DNA of 23,785 nt, from positions 1 to 23,785 of the forward strand of contig CABUQL010000002.1 in the NCBI GenBank assembly GCA_902493665.1, read 5' to 3'. A program made the translations under genes and the position numbers. This stretch comes from an uncultured Eubacteriales bacterium. Lineage in GTDB: Bacteria > Bacillota > Clostridia > UMGS1810. Positions 14,798-22,582 of the stretch are shown here, one piece after another (the first letter of the stretch is position 1; each line of letters begins with the position of its first letter). The notes beneath the pieces are model-generated. The model searched no databases. It was not told the origin of the DNA and saw nothing but the letters and a program-made list of their open reading frames with translations.

Positions 14798-14842
14798 TCC
14801 GGTGCCTAATCAAACTTAAAGGCGTCATCTTTATTTACCGGA
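14798..14842. repeat. Small inverted-repeat-bounded element, copy 2
   Basis: TCCGGT (14798-14803) pairs perfectly with ACCGGA (14837-14842). The interior carries AAACT and TTTATTTA in the same order as copy 1 at 12789-12831. It could be a weak terminator for rubrerythrin or a short dispersed repeat. Confidence 0.3.
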
Positions 14843-14897
14843 CGGGACACATTTTTGCAAAAAATACAAAGTATTTAGAAAATATGCAAAAAAACTC

Positions 14898-14926
14898 TTG
14901 CATTTTTGATTTTTTTGTGTTATACT
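14898..14926 (+). promoter_or_regulatory. Sigma-A promoter for rpmE
   Basis: TTGCAT (14898-14903), 17-nt spacer and TATACT (14921-14926), about 44 nt before the start codon. It is one of the strongest promoter matches in the window, as expected for a ribosomal protein gene. Confidence 0.85.
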
Positions 14927-14969
14927 CAATAATGCTAATTTGTGTAATAGATGAAAGAGGTGAAATACA

Positions 14970-15173
14970 ATGAAGGAAGGAATTCATCCCGAATATAAAG
15001 AAGCTGTTGTAAAGTGCGCCTGCGGCGAAACATTTACTACACGTTCAACAAGAGAAAAAATAAATGTAGAAATTTGCTCAAAATGCCATCCTTTCTACAC
15101 CGGAAAACAGAAATTGGTTGACTCCGGCGGTAGAGTTGAAAAGTTCAGAAAGAGATTCGGCATCGAAAAATAA
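14970..15173 (+). CDS. rpmE: Ribosomal protein L31, zinc-binding form
   Basis: A 67-residue 50S protein. It keeps the four cysteines of the zinc form (C16, C18, C36, C39) in KCACGETF and CSKCHPFYTG, and the conserved tail GGRVEKFRKRFG. Bacteria that also own a cysteine-free L31 use it under zinc limitation; no such paralogue is seen here. GAGGTGA 6 nt before the ATG is the SD. It is flanked by its own promoter and terminator, so it is a single-gene unit. Confidence 0.97.
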   Translation: MKEGIHPEYKEAVVKCACGETFTTRSTREKINVEICSKCHPFYTGKQKLVDSGGRVEKFRKRFGIEK

Positions 15174-15186
15174 ATTTCAGCTAAAG

Positions 15187-15220
15187 GTTAGCAGAGTGAT
15201 ATACTTTGCTAACTTTTTTT
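15187..15220 (+). terminator. Rho-independent terminator after rpmE
   Basis: Eleven-pair stem GTTAGCAGAGT (15187-15197) with ACTTTGCTAAC (15203-15213), one G-T pair, five-base loop, then seven T residues. A textbook terminator 13 nt after the rpmE stop. Confidence 0.93.
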
Positions 15221-15223
15221 CTT

Positions 15224-15244
15224 TTTATCACAAGTTTATCACAA
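15224..15244 (+). promoter_or_regulatory. Direct repeat of 11-bp period, candidate response-regulator operator
   Basis: TTTATCACAA occurs twice, at 15224-15233 and 15235-15244, one helical turn apart (11 bp). It lies 38 nt before the second response regulator gene. OmpR/PhoB-family regulators bind as head-to-tail dimers to direct repeats of about 11 bp, so this is a good candidate for autoregulation of the downstream genes. No second copy of this site was noticed in the window. Confidence 0.5.
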
Positions 15245-15281
15245 TAAAATAATACACTGACATCGGCCGGGAGGTGAGATT

Positions 15282-15950
15282 ATGCATAAAATTTTAATAG
15301 TTGACGATGAAGAAAAAATAAGAGCTGTCATAAGAGAGTATGCCGAATTTGAAGGATATGAGGTGTATGAGGCAAAAGACGGTATGGAAGCGGTAAGTAT
15401 GTGCAGGCAAAGCGATTTTGACGCCATTGTTTTGGATGTTATGATGCCTATGCTTGACGGGTTTTCCGTTTGCAAGGAAATTAAAAAAGAAAAAAACATA
15501 CCTGTTTTAATGCTTTCTGCAAGAGGCGAGGAATACGACAAGCTCTTTGGATTTGAAATTGGAATCGACGATTATGTTACAAAGCCGTTTTCTCCGAAAG
15601 AAGTTATGGCAAGACTTAAGGTTATAATTTCACGAAATTCAAAAGACAAAGATGAAAACTCTGTTTTTAAAATCGGCGGACTGGAAATCGATATGGCGGG
15701 AAGAAGCGTTACGGTTGACGGAGAAAAAGCCGAGCTTACTCCCAAAGAATACGACCTTTTGTTTTATCTTGTAAAAAATAAAAACATTGCTCTTTCCAGA
15801 GAAAAGCTTTTATCCGACGTTTGGGGATATGATTTTTACGGCGATGACAGAACGGTCGATACACATATAAAAATGCTCAGAAACAGTCTGGGCAACTACA
15901 GAAACCATATAGTAACACTGCGAAGCCTTGGATATAAATTTGAAGTGTGA
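15282..15950 (+). CDS. OmpR/PhoB-family response regulator (second two-component system)
   Basis: A 222-residue regulator: receiver domain with D8/D9, phosphoacceptor D52 in VLDVMMP, S79 and K101, then a winged-helix DNA-binding domain from about 125 with RTVDTHIKMLRNSL and a final GYKFEV. SD GGGAGGTGA lies 5-6 nt before the ATG. It is followed after 77 nt by its presumed kinase, then by an ABC export system, and this placement strongly suggests that it controls that exporter. The 11-bp direct repeat just upstream is a candidate binding site. The inducing signal is unknown; in Firmicutes such kinase/exporter sets often respond to antimicrobial peptides or envelope stress. Confidence 0.95.
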   Translation: MHKILIVDDEEKIRAVIREYAEFEGYEVYEAKDGMEAVSMCRQSDFDAIVLDVMMPMLDGFSVCKEIKKEKNIPVLMLSARGEEYDKLFGFEIGIDDYVTKPFSPKEVMARLKVIISRNSKDKDENSVFKIGGLEIDMAGRSVTVDGEKAELTPKEYDLLFYLVKNKNIALSREKLLSDVWGYDFYGDDRTVDTHIKMLRNSLGNYRNHIVTLRSLGYKFEV

Positions 15951-16027
15951 ATTTTTAAAAACAAACCTTTTTTGATTTTTAAGGCAGTAAAAGCCAAAAC
16001 TGATTTGAAGGAGGTGTGCCGGTAAAG

Positions 16028-17494
16028 ATGAGAATAGGAAAGCTTAAAAAGAAACTTACAATAAGCCAATATATGTGGCGGTATTTTGCATTTTTCTCAG
16101 TAATTATTTTTTCTCTTCTGTGGGTTTTGCAGATAATGATGTTTAAAACTTATTACGAAACAATGAAAGAACACGAAATTTCCATAGTAGGAACAACGAT
16201 TGCCGAAAATTTTCAAAAGTCATCCGATGTTACGTTTGACAAGTCGGATATGAAAAAGCTTGAAAGAGCATTTAAACACCGTTATTTTGAAGCGGGGAAA
16301 ACCGCATTTGAAAGCGGAGTTCAGCTTTATATGTTTGATAACGGAGGCAAGCAGATTGTCTTTGACGACAGACCCCACTCCGGAGCACAGCTTGAGTCAA
16401 ACGAGGTTTACGAGATAGCGAAAAAGATTAAAAACGGCGATTACGGCAGAACGTTTAAACTGCGTGACGGAAATTTTAAAACAAACATAATCGGTATGAT
16501 TTCGTCGGCATATTTAAACGGCAAGAGAATATTCTTTTACATAAAGGCGCCGATGATGCCGCTCGATACAACGGTAAGAGTGCTTCAGTCGCAGCTTTTT
16601 CTTGTGACGATTGCATCTCTTATAATAGCGATTGTAACGGCATATTTTGCATCGAAAAGCCTTGCAAGACCGATTAAAAAAATGACCGATTCGGCAAATA
16701 TTTTGGCAACGGGAAACTACGACGTTAATTTTGAGGGGACAAAGTACCTTGAAATATGCGAACTTTCGGACGCATTAAATTATGCGGCGCACGAGCTTTC
16801 AAAAACAGATACGCTGCGGCGCGACCTTATGGCAAACGTTTCCCACGATCTTAAAACACCGCTTACGATTATTAAATCATATGCGGAAATGATCAGAGAT
16901 TTATCGGGTGAAAATCCTAAAAAACGAAACGAGCACACACAGGTTATAATCGACGAAACCGACCGTCTTACAGACCTTGTAAGCGATATTTTGGATTTGT
17001 CAAAGCTTGAGTCGGGAACGGATTCCATGAAAAACGAAATTTTTGACCTCGGCAGCGCTGCACTTTCCGTTGTTGACGGTTTTAGAATTTACGAAGAAAA
17101 CGAAGGATTTACATTTGAAACCGATATTGACGAAAATTCATTTGTGTATGCCGACAAAAGGCGTATTTCACAAGTTATATATAATTTAATGAACAACGCC
17201 GTAAATTATACGGGCGACGAAAAGAAGGTGTATGTAAAGGTTAAAAAGCTTTCGGACAAAGTTCGGTTTGAGGTAAAAGATACCGGTGAAGGAATCGATG
17301 AATCCGAAATTGACAAAGTGTGGGACAGATATTACAAATCGAGCAAGACGCATAAACGTATTTCAAAAGGTACGGGAATCGGACTTTCGATTGTAAAAAA
17401 TATTCTTACCGAGCACGGTGCAAAATTCGGCGTGACAAGCGAGAAGAAAAAGGGAAGCACATTTTGGTTTGAACTTTTAAGAGAGGAAAGGTGA
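16028..17494 (+). CDS. Membrane sensor histidine kinase (second two-component system)
   Basis: A 488-residue kinase with TM1 at about 19-39, an extracellular domain of roughly 145 residues, TM2 at about 189-209, HAMP (about 210-262), phosphoacceptor H273 in NVSHDLKTPL, N box NLMNNAVNYT (N390), G1 DTGEGID (418-424) and G2 GTGIGLS (448-454). The start is taken as the ATG at 16028, 13 nt after AAGGAGG; an in-frame GTG at 16016 overlaps that ribosome site and is unlikely. The large extracellular domain separates it from the short-loop intramembrane-sensing kinases of BceRS type, so it probably senses something outside the membrane. Its last bases overlap the SD region of the adaptor gene. Confidence 0.95.
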   Translation: MRIGKLKKKLTISQYMWRYFAFFSVIIFSLLWVLQIMMFKTYYETMKEHEISIVGTTIAENFQKSSDVTFDKSDMKKLERAFKHRYFEAGKTAFESGVQLYMFDNGGKQIVFDDRPHSGAQLESNEVYEIAKKIKNGDYGRTFKLRDGNFKTNIIGMISSAYLNGKRIFFYIKAPMMPLDTTVRVLQSQLFLVTIASLIIAIVTAYFASKSLARPIKKMTDSANILATGNYDVNFEGTKYLEICELSDALNYAAHELSKTDTLRRDLMANVSHDLKTPLTIIKSYAEMIRDLSGENPKKRNEHTQVIIDETDRLTDLVSDILDLSKLESGTDSMKNEIFDLGSAALSVVDGFRIYEENEGFTFETDIDENSFVYADKRRISQVIYNLMNNAVNYTGDEKKVYVKVKKLSDKVRFEVKDTGEGIDESEIDKVWDRYYKSSKTHKRISKGTGIGLSIVKNILTEHGAKFGVTSEKKKGSTFWFELLREER

Positions 17495-17496
17495 AT

Positions 17497-19443
17497 ATGG
17501 CTAATTTGGAAACAACAGAAGTAAAAGAAGCAAAAGTTAAAAAGAATCCATTTGGATTTATAAAAAAAATAAATTTCAAGTCAAAAAAAGTTATCGCAAT
17601 AATACTTGTAATTGTTATTGCCGTATCACTTTTGGTTTTCAGAGGATTAAAGAAAGACGGCAAAAAAGACGGCGAATTAAGAACTGCGGTTGCCGCAAAG
17701 GGAATCGTTTCGAAAGTTGTTGAAGGTTCGGGAACGATTGAGGCGATTGATCAGTACGAAGTAACCGCGCTTGCAATTAAAGGCGAAGTTGTTGAGTGTA
17801 CCTTTGAAGAGGGCGACACGGTAGAAAAAGGTCAGGTGCTTTATAAAATAGACGCTTCTGATATGGAAAAAAACATAACAAGCTCTAAAAACGCACTTGA
17901 AAAAGCAGAGCTTTCTTATAAGGATACCGTAAAAGATTACAACGACACAAAAAATCACGAAAAAGTTACTGCGCCCGTAAGCGGAGTTATAACAACACTT
18001 TCCGTTAAAAAGGGCGACAAGGTAAACAACGGCGCGGCAGTTGCCGTTATTAAAAACAGTGATGAAATGATTCTTAAAATCAATTTCAACGAAAACGACG
18101 CAAACAATATGTATGTAGGACAGAGTTCCGATGTAACTTTGGAAAAAAGTTTTTCAAAGGTTTCGGGAACCGTTACAAGAATCGGTACCGGAAGCATGGT
18201 GACAAGAGAAGGCGCAAGAGTTAAAGCCGTTGAAATAACGATTAAAAACCCCGGTGCGGTAAAAGAAAACGACAAAGCTACCGCAACAGTAGGAAATTAT
18301 GCCTGCAACAGCAGCGGCACATTTACATACAGCGAGGACGAAACCGTTACCGCAAAAATTTCGGGCGATGTTTACAACTTAAATTACAAAGAGGGCGACT
18401 ATATTAAAAAAGGCGCACTCATATTTAACATTGATTCGGATTACAAAGACAGTACCCTTACAAATTCGCGTCTTGCAGTATCCGACGCAAGAGAAAATTT
18501 AAGCAAGATGTACGACGACCTTGACGAATACACAATCACGGCGCCTATTTCGGGTGAAATTATTCAGAAAAATATAAAACAGGGCGAAAAAATCGACAAC
18601 TCAAACAGTAACGAAGCTCTTGCAATCATTGCAGACCTTTCAACACTCGTGTTTGACATGAGCATAGACGAGCTTGACATTTCAAATATAAAAGTCGGTC
18701 AGGAGGTTTCAATCACCGCCGACGCATATGAAGATGAAGAATTTACAGGTTACGTTGACAAAATCAGCATTGTCGGAAAATCGGAACAGGGCGTAACGTC
18801 ATATCCCGTAACGGTTGTTGTTGACAGCGATAACAAAGACAAGCTGATTCCCGGAATGAACGTAAGTGCATCTATTATTATAGAAGAAAAAGAAAATGTT
18901 TTGGTTGTTCCTGTTTCGGCAGTAAGACGAGGAAACATTGTAATCGCAAAAACAGATTCCGCCGGTGTCGGCGAGCCGAATATGAAAGTTAAAGAGGGCG
19001 AAGATGCAAGCGGCAATGCACCCAATACATCGGCAAAAACCGATAAAACCGTTCCCGGCGGCAATGTGCCTGACAGTACCAAAAAAGATATTTTGGCGGG
19101 CACGGACAAAAAAACAAGCGATAAAAGCTCAAAATCGGGTGAAGAGGACAATCCGTTTTTGAGAAATCTTGATATTCCCGCAGGATACAAAGCAATATTT
19201 GTTGAAACGGGACTTAGCGATGACGATTTTATTGAAATAAAAGCAGGTCTTAACGAGGGCGATACCGTTGTTCTGCCCGACGTTACAACGTCTGAAACAA
19301 GTATCTTCGGCGGTATGCAGGGCGGCCCCGGAGGCGGCGATATGCAAGGAGGCCCCGGAGGCGGCGATGTGCAAGAAGGCCCCGGAGGCAGCATGCAGGT
19401 AAGCCCCGGCAGAGGAGCCGTCGTCAGAGGTCCGAGAGAATAA
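17497..19443 (+). CDS. MacA/YknX-like (HlyD-family) adaptor with two tandem lipoyl modules
   Basis: Membrane-anchored adaptor of an ABC exporter, 648 residues, nearly twice the usual length. A cytosolic stretch precedes one membrane segment (about 32-49). Module A has lipoyl halves at about 94-119 and 156-186 joined by a short coiled hairpin. Module B repeats this at about 287-314 and 345-380, with hairpin 315-344. A beta-barrel-like part follows (about 385-462), then VLVVPVSAVRRG. A low-complexity insert (488-555) interrupts the C-terminal domain, which resumes to about 596. The tail (605-648) is Gly/Pro-rich with a repeated MQGGPGGGD unit. The start is ATG 17497, with AAAGGTGA just before; an in-frame GTG at 17491 is less likely. 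Substrate unknown. Confidence 0.92.
   Translation: MANLETTEVKEAKVKKNPFGFIKKINFKSKKVIAIILVIVIAVSLLVFRGLKKDGKKDGELRTAVAAKGIVSKVVEGSGTIEAIDQYEVTALAIKGEVVECTFEEGDTVEKGQVLYKIDASDMEKNITSSKNALEKAELSYKDTVKDYNDTKNHEKVTAPVSGVITTLSVKKGDKVNNGAAVAVIKNSDEMILKINFNENDANNMYVGQSSDVTLEKSFSKVSGTVTRIGTGSMVTREGARVKAVEITIKNPGAVKENDKATATVGNYACNSSGTFTYSEDETVTAKISGDVYNLNYKEGDYIKKGALIFNIDSDYKDSTLTNSRLAVSDARENLSKMYDDLDEYTITAPISGEIIQKNIKQGEKIDNSNSNEALAIIADLSTLVFDMSIDELDISNIKVGQEVSITADAYEDEEFTGYVDKISIVGKSEQGVTSYPVTVVVDSDNKDKLIPGMNVSASIIIEEKENVLVVPVSAVRRGNIVIAKTDSAGVGEPNMKVKEGEDASGNAPNTSAKTDKTVPGGNVPDSTKKDILAGTDKKTSDKSSKSGEEDNPFLRNLDIPAGYKAIFVETGLSDDDFIEIKAGLNEGDTVVLPDVTTSETSIFGGMQGGPGGGDMQGGPGGGDVQEGPGGSMQVSPGRGAVVRGPRE
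19315..19392 (+). repeat. GC-rich 27-nt tandem repeat in the adaptor gene
   Basis: Two full 27-nt units (19315-19341 and 19342-19368) encode the same nine residues, MQGGPGGGD. A third, 24-nt variant (19369-19392) encodes VQEGPGGS. The units share GGCCCCGGAGGC and are far richer in GC than the surrounding gene. Such repeats can change copy number by slippage without breaking the frame. Confidence 0.85.
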
Positions 19444-19515
19444 TGCAAAACGCGATAGCCTTGGCTTTCAGCGCCTTACAAAACGTGCAAATAACATACA
19501 GCAAGGAGCAAAAAT

Positions 19516-20205
19516 ATGATAGAGCTTATTGATGTTTACAAAATATATTCTGACGGCGACAGTGAAATTAGAGCTCTCGACGGTGTGTCTTTAAAAATTG
19601 AGCAGGGCGAATTTACGGCAATTGTAGGTTCATCCGGAAGCGGAAAATCAACATGTATGAATATTATAGGCTGCCTTGACATTCCCACAAGAGGAAAGTA
19701 TTTTTTAAACGGTCACGACGTAAGCACGCTTGATGAAAAAGAGCTTGCAAGAATACGAAATAAGGAGCTTGGTTTTATATTTCAGCAATATAACCTTATA
19801 CCTAAGCTTACAATAGAAGAAAACGTTGAACTGCCGCTTATTTACAGAAAAATGAGCGCCGAAGAGCGTCATGAAAGGGCAATTAAAGCACTTGAAAGAG
19901 TCGGACTTTCCGACAGAGTTAAAAAATTTCCGTCGCAGCTTTCGGGAGGCCAGCAGCAAAGGGTTTCAATTGCAAGAGCGCTTGCGGGCAATCCGCCTGT
20001 TATTCTTGCCGATGAACCTACCGGTGCGCTTGATTCTAAAACAGGCAGAGAGGTTATGGAATTTTTAAAAGAGCTTAATGCCGACGGAACGACAATCGTT
20101 TTAATTACTCATGACAACTCGCTTGCCGAGCAGACAAAAAGAATAGTAAGAATACAGGACGGAAAAATAATTTCCGATACTATACCGAAGGAAGTGGAAA
20201 AGTGA
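19516..20205 (+). CDS. ABC transporter ATP-binding protein (MacB/LolD/YknY type)
   Basis: A 229-residue ATPase that drives the exporter formed with the adjacent adaptor and permease. Walker A GSSGSGKST (38-46), Q-loop FQQYNL (89-94), signature LSGGQQQRV (142-150), Walker B VILADEP (162-168) with catalytic glutamate, D-loop GALD and H-loop ITHD are all present. The subfamily is recognised by YKIYSDGDSEIRALDGVSL and PTRGKY. SD AAGGAG lies 6-7 nt before the ATG. It follows the adaptor by 72 nt and overlaps the permease by 4 nt. In Gram-negative MacB the ATPase and permease are one chain; here they are separate, as in Bacillus YknY and YknZ. Confidence 0.97.
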   Translation: MIELIDVYKIYSDGDSEIRALDGVSLKIEQGEFTAIVGSSGSGKSTCMNIIGCLDIPTRGKYFLNGHDVSTLDEKELARIRNKELGFIFQQYNLIPKLTIEENVELPLIYRKMSAEERHERAIKALERVGLSDRVKKFPSQLSGGQQQRVSIARALAGNPPVILADEPTGALDSKTGREVMEFLKELNADGTTIVLITHDNSLAEQTKRIVRIQDGKIISDTIPKEVEK

Positions 20206-21401
20206 ACATAAAACAATCTTTCACGCTTGCCGTAAAAAGTCTTATGGGAAGCAAAATGCGTTCATTTCTTACAATGCTTGGTATAATTATCGGTGTCGGA
20301 GCTGTTATAATTATAACGAGTCTTGTAAACGGAATGACAAGCGATGTGCTTGATACTTTTGAAAGTATGGGCGCAACGAATATATCGGTTACAATAAAGG
20401 GCCGGGGCGGAAACAGAAGTGTTGACATTGACGATATGCAAAATCTTGTTGACGACAATCCCGATTTGTTTAAGGCAATGTCGCCTGCAATAACGGTTGC
20501 CGGCGCATCCGTAAAAAACGGAAACACAAATCTTGATACAACAAGCGTTATGGGTGTGAGCGATTCGTACCCTATGGTTTCAAGCACGGAAATTGAATAC
20601 GGACGCGAAATTACATATATCGACTGCGAAGAAAGACTTCCTAACTGCGTTATAGGAACTTATGTTGCCGATGAACTTTTCGGATCGAGAGATCAGGCAA
20701 TCGGAAAAACACTTAAACTTAACGGAAAAACTTTTAATGTTGTCGGCGTTTTTGAAGAAACTGCAGACAGCAGCGAATCGTCGGGCGACGATAAAATAAT
20801 TATTCCGTATACGCTTGCGCAAAAGCTTGCATACAGTTTTTCAATAGGAAGCTACACATTCTGCGCGGCATCAAAAGACGTTGCGGACGCTGCACAGGAA
20901 AAAATCGAAGAATATCTTTACAAAATTTTTTCATCAACGGACGCATACATGGTAACAAATATGTCGAGTATTATTGATGAACTAAACGACCTTGTCGGAA
21001 CAATGACGGCAATGGGTGCAGGCGTTGCAGGTGTTTCGCTTCTTGTAGGCGGAATAGGAATTATGAACATCATGCTTGTATCTGTAACGGAGCGAACAAG
21101 GGAAATCGGCATAAGAAAATCGCTCGGAGCGGCGCCCTGGGATATTATGAGCCAGTTTGTTGTTGAGGCAATTACAACAAGCTGCATAGGCGGAGTTCTG
21201 GGAATACTTTTCGGAGTCGCGGGAAACGGAGTTGTCACGTGGATAGGAAAAACCCTTGACAACGGCCTGAGCGCAAAGCTTTCAATAGGAGCGGTTGCAA
21301 TATCGTTTATAGTTTCGGCGCTTATAGGTATTGCATTCGGATATTTCCCCGCAAAAAAAGCGGCTTCGCTTAATCCTATAGACGCATTAAGATACGATTA
21401 A
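20202..21401 (+). CDS. MacB/YknZ-like ABC transporter permease
   Basis: A 399-residue permease of the FtsX/MacB fold. TM1 at about 21-41 is followed by a long extracytoplasmic domain (about 45-265, MacB core type), then TM2 (272-295), TM3 (322-346) and TM4 (361-383). The conserved coupling stretch SVTERTREIGIRKSLGA (294-310) and the C-terminal PAKKAASLNPIDALRYD are hallmarks of the family. These transporters act by mechanotransmission, handling substrates on the outer side of the membrane rather than moving them through it. GTG start in a 4-nt overlap (GTGA) with the ATPase stop; AAGGAAG upstream is the SD. With the adaptor and ATPase it makes a complete YknXYZ-like set. Confidence 0.95.
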   Translation: MNIKQSFTLAVKSLMGSKMRSFLTMLGIIIGVGAVIIITSLVNGMTSDVLDTFESMGATNISVTIKGRGGNRSVDIDDMQNLVDDNPDLFKAMSPAITVAGASVKNGNTNLDTTSVMGVSDSYPMVSSTEIEYGREITYIDCEERLPNCVIGTYVADELFGSRDQAIGKTLKLNGKTFNVVGVFEETADSSESSGDDKIIIPYTLAQKLAYSFSIGSYTFCAASKDVADAAQEKIEEYLYKIFSSTDAYMVTNMSSIIDELNDLVGTMTAMGAGVAGVSLLVGGIGIMNIMLVSVTERTREIGIRKSLGAAPWDIMSQFVVEAITTSCIGGVLGILFGVAGNGVVTWIGKTLDNGLSAKLSIGAVAISFIVSALIGIAFGYFPAKKAASLNPIDALRYD

Positions 21402-21417
21402 TAAAGGAGGAATTATT

Positions 21418-22575
21418 TTGTCGAAGAAAATACTTTCAGCTGCGCTTGCAATTTTAATTATTATGTCATCATTTACTGCGGTTTTTGCCGAAGGAGATAT
21501 TGACAGTTACATAGATTTTGTTTCGCAGTTTAATATTATTAAAGGCGACCCCGACGGCAACTTCAGGCTTGACGACCTTGTTACCAGAGCGGAATTTACA
21601 AAAATTGCGGTTGCGGCATCATCATTCAGAAACAGTGTTGCAACAAATCTGTCGGTATCGCCGTTTAAAGACGTTCCGTACAGCCACTGGGCTGCGCCGT
21701 ATGTTCAACTTGCGCTTTCAAACGATATTGTAAACGGTTATGAGGATGCAACATTCCGTCCCGACAATATTGTTACATACGAAGAAGGAATTACGATATT
21801 TTTAAAACTTTTGGGATATTCCGATGACGATTTCGGTTCGTCATGGCCGTATGCACAGGTCGGAATTGCAAAAAATATCGGATTAAGTGACGGTGTTTCG
21901 AAAAATATCGGCGACGCACTTTCAAGACGTGACTGTGTTATCCTTACTTACAATCTTTTAAATACGAAGAAAAACAAAACCTCGGACAAGTACATAGTTG
22001 AGTTTGATTCAAAAATAACCGAGGATGTTATTTTGCTTGCAACCTCCGACGAGGACACATCTGTCGGCGCAGGAAAGGTTTCCACAACGGCGGGAACGTT
22101 TAAGGTAAGCTTTGACCTTCAAAAATCGCTTCTCGGCAGAAAAGGCGACCTTGTTATAAAAGACGGCGATGAGGCTACCGCATTTATTCCGTGTACTCAA
22201 AGCGTTGACGAATACAGTGTGACGGCAAAAATGGGTAAAGACCTTCTTTTAAACGGCGAGGTTCTTGATATAAGCGAAGGAACAACAACGTATTACAAAT
22301 CGCAGACAATGACGTACGCATCAAGCATATCGTCGGCAAAAACGGGTGATACATTTAAAGTTTACAAAAATGATAAAGGCGTTGTTGACTATACCGTTCT
22401 TGTGCCGAAGACCGTAAGCTCGGCTCTTGACAAAATGAATATGACAAGCTTTATTGTATATACCGTTCTTGATGACAAAGTGCTTGTTTACAACAACGGA
22501 AACATTGAACAGATAAACTTTAACAATTCGATATCCGTTTATGAGGACGAGGACAAACAGACAACGTACAATTAA
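21418..22575 (+). CDS. SLH-domain exported protein, N-terminal part (frame ends early)
   Basis: Secreted surface protein. TTG start 7-8 nt after AAAGGAGG, only 16 nt behind the permease. A signal peptide (1-24) ends in AVFA, cut before EGDID. S-layer homology repeats follow: about 27-72 (IIKGDPDGNFRLDDLVTRAEF), 83-135 (FKDVPYSHWAAPYV...NGYEDATFRPDN) and a weaker one at about 140-182. SLH repeats bind pyruvylated secondary cell-wall polymers. After about 190 the sequence is a repetitive beta-rich type I do not recognise. The frame stops at 22575 after DKQTTYN, but a matching reading frame continues downstream without a break, so this is probably the front of one longer, frameshifted gene. Confidence 0.85.
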   Translation: MSKKILSAALAILIIMSSFTAVFAEGDIDSYIDFVSQFNIIKGDPDGNFRLDDLVTRAEFTKIAVAASSFRNSVATNLSVSPFKDVPYSHWAAPYVQLALSNDIVNGYEDATFRPDNIVTYEEGITIFLKLLGYSDDDFGSSWPYAQVGIAKNIGLSDGVSKNIGDALSRRDCVILTYNLLNTKKNKTSDKYIVEFDSKITEDVILLATSDEDTSVGAGKVSTTAGTFKVSFDLQKSLLGRKGDLVIKDGDEATAFIPCTQSVDEYSVTAKMGKDLLLNGEVLDISEGTTTYYKSQTMTYASSISSAKTGDTFKVYKNDKGVVDYTVLVPKTVSSALDKMNMTSFIVYTVLDDKVLVYNNGNIEQINFNNSISVYEDEDKQTTYN

Positions 22576-22582
22576 GCAGAAT

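Larger units (their letters stand above)
14754..14969. other. Gap between rubrerythrin and rpmE
   Basis: 216 nt without a gene. It contains an inverted-repeat-bounded element (14798-14842) and the rpmE promoter (14898-14926). No clear terminator for rubrerythrin was found unless the first element serves as one. Confidence 0.5.

Noticed and set aside
19315..19392. Tandem repeats considered as a CRISPR array
   Set aside because: The units are contiguous, without spacers, and keep the reading frame of the adaptor; they encode a Gly/Pro-rich tail.
18750..19448. 232-codon open frame on the minus strand inside the adaptor gene
   Set aside because: A shadow of the adaptor: its Pro/Ser-rich product is the antisense of the GC-rich repeats, it has no ribosome site, and the plus-strand gene has clear domains.
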